A stretch of 6,498 nucleotides of DNA from Thermoplasmata archaeon (GCA_030655715.1 JAUSPR010000099.1:1-6498), one strand, 5' to 3'; shown: positions 1 through 6,121, counted from the stretch's first letter. The notes: a model not told the origin generated them from the letters alone. Program-made: numbers and translations.

Positions 1-17
1 GTAATCACCATCATTGC

Positions 18-25
18 GAGGAGGT
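18..25 (+). promoter_or_regulatory. Shine-Dalgarno site of polB
   Basis: GAGGAGGT is strongly complementary to the archaeal 16S rRNA 3' end and sits three bases before the ATG at 29. It decides the start: the in-frame TTG at 14 would place this site inside the coding region. The promoter itself lies left of the window. Confidence 0.8.
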
Positions 26-28
26 AAA

Positions 29-2416
29 ATGCCGACCTGGAACGTACGCCTGCTCACAGCCTCGTACTCAAAAGAGGAAGACGTCGTTGTCGAGATTTAC
101 GGTAAAACCGATAAAAATCAATCCATCACAGTGCGATATCATGGCTTCAAGCCTTACTTCTTCCTGGTCGCGCCGCCTTCCGGCATTGTGGCCGAACTGA
201 AGGCCAGTGACAATGTCATCTCTGTGGAAGATGTTGAACTATTTCATGACGGCCAGGATAGGTGCTGCAAGAAAGTTATCATCAAGTACCCTTGGATGGT
301 TCCTGATTTTCGAAAAGCCTACGCCAGCCACTGCATGGTACTGGCTGCGGACATTCCGTTCCATCACAGGTTCATGTACGATCTGGACCTGGGTGGGTGC
401 GTCAAAGTTACAGGAAAAAAGCTGGAACAAGGCAAATACACCACCGACCTGGTTGTCGAGGCTAGCGGCTTCAAGAATATCGATGCGTTCAAACCAGCAC
501 TCAAAATTCTGAGCTTTGATTTAGAAAACAGCATCAAGACCAATGAAATTCTGACAATCTGCTGCGCGATTTCCGATGGAGAGTCGATAATTCACGAAAG
601 TCTGGTTGGAGACGAACGCACAATGATTTCCGGCTTTGTCGGCCTGATAAAAAAACATGATCCTGATGTAATAACCGGTTACAATATCGATGGCTATGAC
701 ATCCCGCTAATGCTTGAACGCGCCCAGCATCACCGCATCACCGACCTGGGAATGGGAAGGGACGGCGCAGAACTGAGGAGCGTTACCAACAGGTTCTGGA
801 GACTGCACGGCCGCATAATCGCTGACGCATGGTGGAATGCCAAGATGGAACTGCGCCCAAAGCAGGAGAACCTCAATGCCGTGGCCAAGCTGGTGCTCAA
901 TGAGCAGAAGGACGATGTCAATCCGACGCTCATAGACCAGGAATGGGCCGCTGACAAGGAGAAAGTCGTGAAATATTGCGTCAAGGATGCAGAACTGGCT
1001 CTCAGAATTCTTCAGAAAATTGCAGTGCTGGAAAAAAACATGGACCTGGCGACTGTTTCAAAACTTCCATTGGACGATGTGCTGAACGGCCGAACATCCA
1101 CACTCATCGATTCTGTTTTGATAAGGGAAGCCGATAGAAACCACATTGCCGTTCCCCTGACCGGCGGCCATACCAAAGAAGGCATGATTGAAGGCGGTTA
1201 TGTCCATACCATTGACCCGGGCCTCTATGACTGGGTTGGTGTTCTCGATTTCAAGAGCATGTATCCGAGTCTCATCATTGCGAAGAATATCTGCTTCACC
1301 ACTTTGAGCAAGGATGGGACAATAATCAGCCCCGAGCCAGGCGTCCGATACCTGGACAAGGAGACAAGGCTCGGATTGCTGCCACAGGTTCTTGAACGGC
1401 TCATGAAGGAACGGGATGACACAAAGGCCAAGATGAAGGCAGCAAAAACGCCCGAAGAAAAAAATTATTTTAATGGCCTCCAGGAGGCCATTAAAGTGCT
1501 TATGAACGCTGTGTACGGCGTTTTCGCTTCCGCATTCTACAGATTTACCAATCCGAAAATAGGCGCCAGCATTACCGCATTCGCCCGTGAGAATACAAAA
1601 AGCATTATTAGCCAGCTTGAGGCCGAGGGCGTGAAAGTCATTTATGGTGATACCGACTCAGTGTTCTTCCAATCCCCAGGAAACACGCTGGAGGAAGCAC
1701 TTGAGCTGGGGCAATCCATAGCCAAGCGTTATTCCAAGGAAGGCGCAACTCTTGAATTCGAGAAAATAATCAATCCATTATTCTCACACGGGGCAAAGAA
1801 GCGATATGTAGGAAACATAGTCTGGCCTGAAGAAAAGATGATTGTCAGAGGCTATGAAACCCGCCGTTCTGACGCATTTGACATTCAAAGCAATTCACTG
1901 GAACATATTTTCAAACTTATACTGGACCATGACACTGAAGGCGCAATATCATTGGCCAGGGATATTGTAACCAGTATATCCAATGGAGAAGTAGAGCCCG
2001 AGGCCCTGGTAATCTCAAGAACTTGTAAGCCTTTCAATGCGTACCAGAATCCAGATAATCAGACAACAGTTCAGACTGCAAAAAAATTAATAGCCATGGA
2101 TTATGAATTTTTTCCGGGCATGAAAGTCAGTTGGATTGTGACCGATGGCAGAAAAACGCCAATAATAGCGGAGCCATTCATAAGCGGAAGAAAATTTGAA
2201 CATAAACCCGACTACGAATATTACGCCCGGAGGGTGGCCATGACCCTCGCGCGGGTCACGGACACATTCGGTTGGGACACGCAAGAATTGCTCACTGGCA
2301 GCCAGCAGCAATCACTGTTCAGCTATGGTTCGGAGAAGGAGTCGAAGGCCAAGAAGAAGGAAGAGTCGAAGATCAAAAAGACTGACAAGGAGCTAACGCT
2401 GGACGATTTTCTGTAG
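29..2416 (+). CDS. polB: Family B replicative DNA polymerase (archaeal PolB)
   Basis: Template-directed DNA polymerase with 3'-5' proofreading, 795 aa from the ATG chosen here (archaeal PolB is usually about 775-800). The N-terminal domain carries residues matching the Pyrococcus uracil read-ahead pocket: P42-Y43, P88, V91 and R114. Exonuclease motifs are complete: Exo I D164/E166 (FDLEN), Exo II ending in D224 (YNIDGYD), Exo III Y316 and D320 (YCVKD). Polymerase motifs are also complete: A at D407 (DFKSMYPS), B at K489-N493-Y496 (KVLMNAVYG), C at D541/D543 (YGDTDS), then KKRY near 590-593. The YxGG motif between the two domains reads IEGG (387-390). The tail holds two PIP-box-like motifs, QQSLFSY near 760-766 and ELTLDDFL at the very end, joined by a Lys/Glu-rich linker. 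The ATG at 29 is preferred over the TTG at 14 because that TTG lies upstream of the Shine-Dalgarno site. All catalytic residues are present, so it should be active. Confidence 0.96.
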   Translation: MPTWNVRLLTASYSKEEDVVVEIYGKTDKNQSITVRYHGFKPYFFLVAPPSGIVAELKASDNVISVEDVELFHDGQDRCCKKVIIKYPWMVPDFRKAYASHCMVLAADIPFHHRFMYDLDLGGCVKVTGKKLEQGKYTTDLVVEASGFKNIDAFKPALKILSFDLENSIKTNEILTICCAISDGESIIHESLVGDERTMISGFVGLIKKHDPDVITGYNIDGYDIPLMLERAQHHRITDLGMGRDGAELRSVTNRFWRLHGRIIADAWWNAKMELRPKQENLNAVAKLVLNEQKDDVNPTLIDQEWAADKEKVVKYCVKDAELALRILQKIAVLEKNMDLATVSKLPLDDVLNGRTSTLIDSVLIREADRNHIAVPLTGGHTKEGMIEGGYVHTIDPGLYDWVGVLDFKSMYPSLIIAKNICFTTLSKDGTIISPEPGVRYLDKETRLGLLPQVLERLMKERDDTKAKMKAAKTPEEKNYFNGLQEAIKVLMNAVYGVFASAFYRFTNPKIGASITAFARENTKSIISQLEAEGVKVIYGDTDSVFFQSPGNTLEEALELGQSIAKRYSKEGATLEFEKIINPLFSHGAKKRYVGNIVWPEEKMIVRGYETRRSDAFDIQSNSLEHIFKLILDHDTEGAISLARDIVTSISNGEVEPEALVISRTCKPFNAYQNPDNQTTVQTAKKLIAMDYEFFPGMKVSWIVTDGRKTPIIAEPFISGRKFEHKPDYEYYARRVAMTLARVTDTFGWDTQELLTGSQQQSLFSYGSEKESKAKKKEESKIKKTDKELTLDDFL

Positions 2417-2441
2417 AATTCTAACCATGGACTTCACCACT

Positions 2442-2452
2442 TTGATATATTA
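2442..2452 (+). promoter_or_regulatory. TATA box of the archaetidylserine operon
   Basis: TTGATATATTA lies in the 63-bp gap after polB. Archaeal transcription starts about 22-27 bp past the centre of the TATA box, which puts the mRNA 5' end near 2470-2475, within about ten bases of the ATG at 2480. No Shine-Dalgarno-like sequence precedes that ATG. The transcript is therefore probably leaderless or nearly so, unlike the other genes here. No convincing oligo-T terminator for polB is seen in this gap. Confidence 0.5.
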
Positions 2453-2479
2453 TTAGTATCAGAACCCGAATATCGCCTC

Positions 2480-3073
2480 ATGTTCGCGCGCGGCTCCGCT
2501 GGAATTCTCGTCACGCCCCCAATAGCTGCGCTTTTCATGCTTTATCTCGGCATCTGGCCGCTGGCTCTTGTCCTGATATTGTTCTGGTTTATTCTGCTCA
2601 TGTTCTTCCGCGACCCCGAGAGAAACATTGGAAGCGGCATAGTTTCCGCTGCTGACGGCGTTGTGGACTGGGTCAGGACAAATGACAAATGGGTCATTGT
2701 CTCGGTTTTCATGAACCTTCACAATGTGCATGTTAATCGCGCGCCAATTTCCGGTATGACTCAGAAGGTTACCAGAAAGGCCGGTGGTATGTGGCCCGCG
2801 TTCATGGAACGGTCAGAGCGCAATGCCAAGGCCAAGATGATGTTCATGACGCAGATTGGCATGATAAGAGTTGAACAAATCTCTGGAGTTTTTGCATGGC
2901 GGGTCTGCCCCTATGTCCGAAGTGGAAACGGCGTGAAACGCGGCCAGAGAATCGGCATGATTAGATTCGGGTCCAGGGTCAATGTCTGGCTGCCGGCTGA
3001 TAAAGTAAATTGCATGGTCGAACCGGGCCAGAAAACCATCGCAGGCATCACAACAATCGCAGAGGTGAAATAA
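2480..3073 (+). CDS. asd: Archaetidylserine decarboxylase (phosphatidylserine decarboxylase family)
   Basis: Pyruvoyl-dependent membrane enzyme that decarboxylates archaetidylserine to archaetidylethanolamine, the last step in making this ether-lipid head group. At 197 aa it is the short PSD form. Residues 10-42 form two hydrophobic segments that anchor it in the membrane. FFRDPER (42-48) follows, then the AADG motif with D59, and HNVHVNRAP (81-89) with the conserved histidines. ERSERNA (110-116) is the usual NER-like segment. IRFGSR (161-166) contains the self-cleavage site FGS: chain cleavage before S165 would make the alpha subunit with its N-terminal pyruvoyl group, about 33 residues long. 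The next gene makes its substrate and overlaps its stop codon by one base. Family assignment is secure. Substrate specificity (archaetidylserine rather than phosphatidylserine) is inferred from the archaeal setting. Confidence 0.9.
   Translation: MFARGSAGILVTPPIAALFMLYLGIWPLALVLILFWFILLMFFRDPERNIGSGIVSAADGVVDWVRTNDKWVIVSVFMNLHNVHVNRAPISGMTQKVTRKAGGMWPAFMERSERNAKAKMMFMTQIGMIRVEQISGVFAWRVCPYVRSGNGVKRGQRIGMIRFGSRVNVWLPADKVNCMVEPGQKTIAGITTIAEVK
3062..3068 (+). promoter_or_regulatory. Shine-Dalgarno site of the archaetidylserine synthase gene
   Basis: GAGGTGA lies within the last codons of the decarboxylase gene, four bases before the ATG at 3073. It fixes the start there rather than at the upstream in-frame ATG at 3010, which would add 21 residues of a His/Arg-rich out-of-frame readthrough. 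Confidence 0.75.
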
Positions 3074-3870
3074 TGCACTGGCTGAGCAAAATATCATCTG
3101 CGGACCTGCTCACCCTCACGAATGGGCTGTTGGGGATGATGGCCATAACCTATATCCTGGATGGTAAGCATGTTTTCGCAGCCATGCTAATATTCATGGC
3201 CGTTATCGTTGACGGAATGGACGGCATGGCTGCCAGGAAGTTCAAGAAAAAGCATGATTTCGGTCGGTTCCTTGATTCAATATCCGATTCAGTTTCCTTC
3301 TGCCTGGCCCCGGGAATTCTGATTTACAGCAATTTTTACGATAAATCCTTGGGAAACGCGTGGTCCTCGATTCCCAATGCAGCTGGCATGATTGGCACTG
3401 TTATGTTCGTTGGTTTTGGTTTGCTCAGGCTTGCAAGGTTCGCGGGCAAGGATTACATGGTTCCGGGATTCAGGGGCTTGCCAACACCGGCCGCTGCTTT
3501 GATTGCTATCGTACTATGCTTGCTCTGGGGCAATCCAGAGTTCAACCCATTTTCCATGAGTTATGAATTGTACCCGGTTATAACTGCATCCATTGGCCTG
3601 TCAATTTTAATGGTCTCGGACGTCCCTTACCCCAAGGTCGGTGGAAAGCCAGCACTGGCAGTCGGAACTATTCTGGCGGTTGGCATTCTTATCATGGGGC
3701 TTTATGTCTTGGAAATGAACCTGGAACTTCCTTATACTGAAGCGTTTCTGATTCTTCTGATTCTTCTAACCATATATCTGGTGGGGGGTCCAATTTATGA
3801 AGTTACCAGACCGGATTATGCTAAACCGGAGAAACGACGCCGAAGAAGGCGGCGCCAGTCCAAGAAATAG
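3073..3870 (+). CDS. pssA: Archaetidylserine synthase (CDP-alcohol phosphatidyltransferase family)
   Basis: Integral membrane enzyme that exchanges CMP of CDP-archaeol for L-serine, giving archaetidylserine, the substrate of the decarboxylase encoded just upstream. The class signature DxxDGxxARx8Gx3Dx3D is perfect: D47, D50, G51, A54, R55, G64, D68, D72. These aspartates bind the catalytic metal ions and the CDP group. LRLARF (118-123) and GLPTPAAA (135-142) are typical of the serine-using branch. About eight hydrophobic segments are visible, roughly at 12-29, 33-47, 75-88, 104-120, 137-152, 166-182, 195-214 and 222-240. The protein ends in a basic tail with seven consecutive arginines (255-261), probably cytoplasmic and close to anionic head groups. 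The start at 3073 (265 aa) overlaps the upstream stop as TAATG, which suggests translational coupling. Serine specificity rests on motif and partner gene; an inositol- or glycerol-type substrate is less likely. Confidence 0.92.
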   Translation: MHWLSKISSADLLTLTNGLLGMMAITYILDGKHVFAAMLIFMAVIVDGMDGMAARKFKKKHDFGRFLDSISDSVSFCLAPGILIYSNFYDKSLGNAWSSIPNAAGMIGTVMFVGFGLLRLARFAGKDYMVPGFRGLPTPAAALIAIVLCLLWGNPEFNPFSMSYELYPVITASIGLSILMVSDVPYPKVGGKPALAVGTILAVGILIMGLYVLEMNLELPYTEAFLILLILLTIYLVGGPIYEVTRPDYAKPEKRRRRRRRQSKK

Positions 3871-3879
3871 GCTTTATTA

Positions 3880-3889
3880 GGGGTTCAGA
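3880..3889 (+). repeat. Left direct repeat, candidate target-site duplication
   Basis: GGGGTTCAGA directly abuts the left inverted repeat of the element at 3890-4120. It matches 9 of 10 bases of 4121-4130. The nine-base core GGGTTCAGA is identical in both copies. Confidence 0.55.
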
Positions 3890-3935
3890 TAAGTATTCAG
3901 TAAAATGAAGTATTGACTATTGTACATTGCCAAAT

Positions 3936-4075
3936 CGGGAATCGGGAATATGATTGGTTATTGAAGTGTTGGGAATCGGGAATCCAGGTTGATGAATATT
4001 AGATAGGGAATCGGTGACAGGTTCAATGGCTGTTCCTGGCAGCCATTCCATACGATTCCCCATTCCCCATTCCCA
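3936..4075. repeat. GGGAAT heptad repeats in both orientations
   Basis: Five copies of the heptad NGGGAAT occur in forward orientation at 3936-3942, 3943-3949, 3970-3976, 3977-3983 and 4005-4011. Three reverse copies (ATTCCCN) follow in tandem at 4055-4061, 4062-4068 and 4069-4075. The forward groups recur every 34-35 bases and each is followed by a GGTT within about ten bases, so they look like three decayed copies of a larger unit of about 34 bp. Confidence 0.8.
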
Positions 4076-4076
4076 G
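3969..4076 (+). repeat. Nested hairpin in the intergenic element
   Basis: Three stems nest in one another. The outer stem is 3969-3983 with 4062-4076, with one C/C mismatch and one terminal G-U. The middle stem is GGGAATCG 4006-4013 with CGATTCCC 4053-4060, perfect. The inner stem is AATGGCTG 4025-4032 with CAGCCATT 4040-4047, perfect, with a 7-base loop. The heptads at 3936-3949 can compete for the same right arm, so alternative folds are possible. If transcribed, this would make a stable RNA structure in the pssA 3' region. Confidence 0.6.
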
Positions 4077-4120
4077 AATACAAAAATCCCACGTGCAAAC
4101 TTCAGAAAACTGAATTCTTA

Positions 4121-4130
4121 CGGGTTCAGA
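4121..4130 (+). repeat. Right direct repeat, candidate target-site duplication
   Basis: CGGGTTCAGA directly follows the right inverted repeat and matches 3880-3889 at 9 of 10 positions. Its last bases run into the purine-rich stretch that probably serves as the BRE of the pdxS promoter. Confidence 0.55.
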
Positions 4131-4144
4131 AAAGACTTAAATAT
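4129..4144 (+). promoter_or_regulatory. BRE/TATA promoter of pdxS
   Basis: A purine-rich GAAAAGA (4129-4135), suitable as a TFB recognition element, is followed by the TATA-like CTTAAATAT (4136-4144). Its centre near 4140 predicts a transcription start at about 4162-4167. The leader would be only 9-14 bases but would still contain the Shine-Dalgarno site. Confidence 0.6.
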
Positions 4145-4148
4145 CCAG

Positions 4149-4169
4149 ACCTGTTAATCGAGAACAGGT
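4149..4169. promoter_or_regulatory. Inverted repeat at the pdxS start region, candidate operator
   Basis: ACCTGTT (4149-4155) and AACAGGT (4163-4169) form a perfect 7-bp inverted repeat with a 7-base spacer, so the half-sites are centred 14 bp apart. It lies between the TATA box and the start codon, over the predicted transcription start, and its right arm includes part of the Shine-Dalgarno site. Position and symmetry suit a dimeric repressor that blocks the polymerase. If transcription starts further upstream it could instead form an RNA hairpin that hides the ribosome site. Which regulator would bind is unknown. Confidence 0.45.
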
Positions 4170-4171
4170 GA
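4166..4171 (+). promoter_or_regulatory. Shine-Dalgarno site of pdxS, before a TTG start
   Basis: AGGTGA lies four bases before the TTG at 4176. It supports this non-ATG start, which also gives the expected PdxS N-terminus ([19 protein letters not shown]). Confidence 0.7.
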
Positions 4172-4175
4172 GCCA

Positions 4176-5192
4176 TTGCCACTTGATTTGAACATAGAGA
4201 ACCTAAGACACGGCACAGAACTCCTGAAGAGGGGATTCGCAAAAATGCAGAAAGGCGGCGTGGTCATGGATGTGACCAACCGCGAACAGGCCATCATTGC
4301 TGAAGAGGCAGGCGCTGTTGCAGTAATGTCCCTGGAAAGGGTTCCGGCCGATATCAGGCGCGACGGCGGCGTGGCAAGGGCCGCTGACCCGCTCAGGACC
4401 CAGGAAATTATTGATTCTGTGAGCATACCGGTAATGGCAAAGGTCAGAATCGGACATGCTGCAGAGGCCCAGATGTGGGAAGTTTTGGGCGTTGACATGA
4501 TTGATGAATCTGAAGTTTTAACGCCCGCAGACCCATTCCATCACATTGACAAGAAAGATTTCACGGTTCCGTTTGTTTGCGGGGCCACATACCTTGGAGA
4601 AGCTGTTCGCAGAATTGCCGAGGGCGCAGCGATGATAAGAACAAAAGGAGAAGCTGGCACCGGCAATGTGATCGAGGCTGTGCGTCATCAAAAGCTCATA
4701 TCCGGTATGATTACCAAGCTCAAGGCCCTGGACGAGGAAGAAATGAACGCTGTGGCAAAGACCTATGCCGCACCATTCGGAAAGCTTGAGCGCAAGATTC
4801 GAGAAGAATGGTGCGATTCCGAGACCCCGAAAGACTATGTGGTCTTCGGCGGCCTGACAATGGGCCAGTGGGAAGATCGAGTAAGAGAATTGCTTGTTGA
4901 GATTCGGGAACTTCAGCGCCTTCCTGTGGTCAATTTTGCCGCAGGCGGTATTGCTACGCCCGCTGATGCCGCGCTAATGATGCAGATGGGTATGGACGGC
5001 GTCTTTGTTGGTTCCGGGATATTCAAGTCCGGAAACCCAGCACAGCGCGCAAAGGCGATTACAGAAGCAGTTGCGCATTTCGACGATCCCAAGGTAATAA
5101 TGGAAGTTTCCAAGGGCATCGGAGAGCCAATGGTGGGCATAAACATCGACGACATACCAAAGGAGCAGAGGCTCGCTGACCGTGGCTGGTAG
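4176..5192 (+). CDS. pdxS: Pyridoxal 5'-phosphate synthase, synthase subunit PdxS
   Basis: Catalytic subunit of the ribose-5-phosphate-dependent vitamin B6 pathway. It joins ribose 5-phosphate, glyceraldehyde 3-phosphate and ammonia to pyridoxal 5'-phosphate on a (beta/alpha)8 barrel, normally with ammonia from the glutaminase PdxT. Key residues are present: D32 (VMDV), K89 in MAKVRIGH, which forms the Schiff base with the sugar, and K157 in the [10 protein letters not shown] phosphate loop region. The second phosphate-binding segment [17 protein letters not shown] (253-269) and [15 protein letters not shown] (275-289) are intact, and it ends with the usual RGW. At 338 aa it exceeds the bacterial form (about 290-295) by an insertion of roughly 35 residues around 204-240, a feature also known from some archaeal homologues. 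No pdxT is seen on either side here, so the glutaminase must be encoded elsewhere. TTG start. Confidence 0.96.
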   Translation: MPLDLNIENLRHGTELLKRGFAKMQKGGVVMDVTNREQAIIAEEAGAVAVMSLERVPADIRRDGGVARAADPLRTQEIIDSVSIPVMAKVRIGHAAEAQMWEVLGVDMIDESEVLTPADPFHHIDKKDFTVPFVCGATYLGEAVRRIAEGAAMIRTKGEAGTGNVIEAVRHQKLISGMITKLKALDEEEMNAVAKTYAAPFGKLERKIREEWCDSETPKDYVVFGGLTMGQWEDRVRELLVEIRELQRLPVVNFAAGGIATPADAALMMQMGMDGVFVGSGIFKSGNPAQRAKAITEAVAHFDDPKVIMEVSKGIGEPMVGINIDDIPKEQRLADRGW

Positions 5193-5202
5193 GTAATAAT
5201 AT

Positions 5203-6081
5203 ATGAACAAGATCAAGAGCGGAATTTATGGTCTGAACTCGCTGCTGGACGGCGGCATAAATGAGAATTCTGCTACTGTCGTTATCGGCTGCTCAGGCGC
5301 AGGAAAGACGACGCTCGCTACACAGTTCATCCGGCGCGGCCTTGAATTGGGCCAGGAAGGAATTTTTGTCAGCCTGGATGAGAACAAGGAACAGATTATC
5401 AAGGAAGCTATCCAGATGGGCTGGAAGAAGATTGTCGATTACATTGATGAAGAAAAATTGGTTTTCATTGACGCTTCCGGTCATGAGTTTTCAGCCTTCA
5501 TCAAGAGGGAATTGCCTTCATTCGTCGCGGACTGGAAAGGCGCAAATGCCAGGATTTCCATTGACCCGCTCACGCCAGTCATGTGGTCTACTCCTGACAG
5601 GTATGAGCAGAGGGAATTAATCGGATTCATGCTCAAAGAAACAAGGAAAGTAGGAACAGTCCTGGCCACGCTCGAGGAGCACGGGATGGCTGGCGATCTT
5701 TCGGGAAATGAAACTGTAATTCCAATGTATCTGGCTGACTGTGTTATACATCTCAAGAGTATCCATGATGCTGACGGCGGATTGCAGAGACGCCTGAAAA
5801 TAATGAAATGCAGGAGCAGCAGGCACAGCAAGACCGAACATCCGTACACCATAGTGAAAGGCCTCGGAATCGTTGTCGACCCTGATAATTCAACGCTGAT
5901 GCCCTCGAAAAAGATTAGCGAAGAGCTGGCCGTGATATTGAATCAGAACAAGGGCAATATCCCAGCCCGGGTTTACGGAAGATTGACCGAAGTTCTGGAA
6001 GACCTCAGGGACGATGATTTTTCCAGTATCAAGCTTGAAACGTTGATGAGAGAGATAATCTCGGAATACATGGATGATTAG
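5203..6081 (+). CDS. Single-domain KaiC/RadA-like RecA-superfamily ATPase
   Basis: A 292-residue P-loop ATPase with one KaiC domain, as in many archaeal KaiC-like proteins; the circadian KaiC has two. The opening SGIYGLNSLLDGGI (6-19) is the family's N-terminal signature. Walker A is GCSGAGKTT (29-37, K35, T36). FVSLDEN (55-61) places D59/E60 where KaiC has its catalytic glutamate pair. Walker B is RISID (117-121, D121). KCRSSRHS (202-209) matches the conserved R-x-S/T-x-H segment of KaiC, followed by the usual GLGIVV strand (220-225). Residues 235-292 are a polar, probably helical extension outside the core. Its role is unknown: relatives act in signalling, motility or DNA repair. It starts ten bases after the pdxS stop with only a weak AGGT Shine-Dalgarno at that stop, so it likely shares the pdxS transcript. 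It lacks the extra domains that would mark it as RadA recombinase. Confidence 0.85.
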   Translation: MNKIKSGIYGLNSLLDGGINENSATVVIGCSGAGKTTLATQFIRRGLELGQEGIFVSLDENKEQIIKEAIQMGWKKIVDYIDEEKLVFIDASGHEFSAFIKRELPSFVADWKGANARISIDPLTPVMWSTPDRYEQRELIGFMLKETRKVGTVLATLEEHGMAGDLSGNETVIPMYLADCVIHLKSIHDADGGLQRRLKIMKCRSSRHSKTEHPYTIVKGLGIVVDPDNSTLMPSKKISEELAVILNQNKGNIPARVYGRLTEVLEDLRDDDFSSIKLETLMREIISEYMDD

Positions 6082-6089
6082 ATAGTAGA

Positions 6090-6095
6090 TTTTTT
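6090..6095 (+). terminator. Oligo-T terminator after the KaiC-like gene
   Basis: A run of six T residues begins nine bases past the stop codon, with no clear stem before it. Archaeal RNA polymerase terminates at such T-runs. It would end the pdxS/KaiC-like transcript and separate it from the regulator gene that follows. Confidence 0.45.
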
Positions 6096-6121
6096 ACAAC
6101 GAGCTAGCCATAGTTACGGGG

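Larger units (their letters stand above)
3890..4120. mobile_element. MITE-like palindromic element between pssA and pdxS
   Basis: A 231-bp non-coding block with related inverted ends. The left end 3890-3911 and the reverse complement of the right end 4099-4120 share TAAG, ATTCAGT and TGAAGT in the same spacing, 17 of 22 positions by eye. The symmetry continues inward: after about 25 bases on each side come GGGAAT heptads on the left (3936-3949) and their reverse complements on the right (4062-4075), so the two ends mirror each other over about 60 bp around a centre near 4005. It is bracketed by near-identical 10-bp direct repeats, as expected for a target duplication. Removing the element and one repeat would leave a simple gap of about 65 bp with an intact pdxS promoter. 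No transposase or other ORF is inside. Each end is also a small hairpin by itself (TTCAG...CTGAA type), which inflates the apparent match. Without other genomic copies the mobile nature is inferred. Confidence 0.5.

Noticed and set aside
14..16. TTG start for polB, giving 800 aa
   Set aside because: It lies upstream of the strong GAGGAGGT site, which is placed for the ATG at 29.
3010..3012. ATG at 3010 as start of the archaetidylserine synthase
   Set aside because: It would overlap the decarboxylase gene by 64 bases and add a His/Arg-rich stretch with no family similarity. The ATG at 3073 has a good GAGGTGA site.
3937..4008. G-quadruplex from five GGG tracts
   Set aside because: Tracts are only three G long and the loops include gaps of about 24 bases. 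Pairing with the CCC heptads downstream is much more likely.
3936..4011. CRISPR-like array, from regular 34-35-bp spacing of GGGAAT groups
   Set aside because: The shared part is only 10-14 bases, copies are diverged, and the intervening bases themselves share GGTT. True repeats would be longer and nearly identical with unrelated spacers, and no cas gene is present.
4101..4114. TTCAG-AAAA-CTGAA hairpin as a transcription terminator
   Set aside because: The stem is only five pairs and no T-run follows. It is better explained as part of the right inverted end of the element at 3890-4120.
4154..4498. Long reverse-strand frame opposite the first part of pdxS, and similar antisense frames elsewhere
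   Set aside because: They overlap well-recognised genes, have no ribosome sites and no recognisable motifs; they are mirror frames of GC-rich codons.
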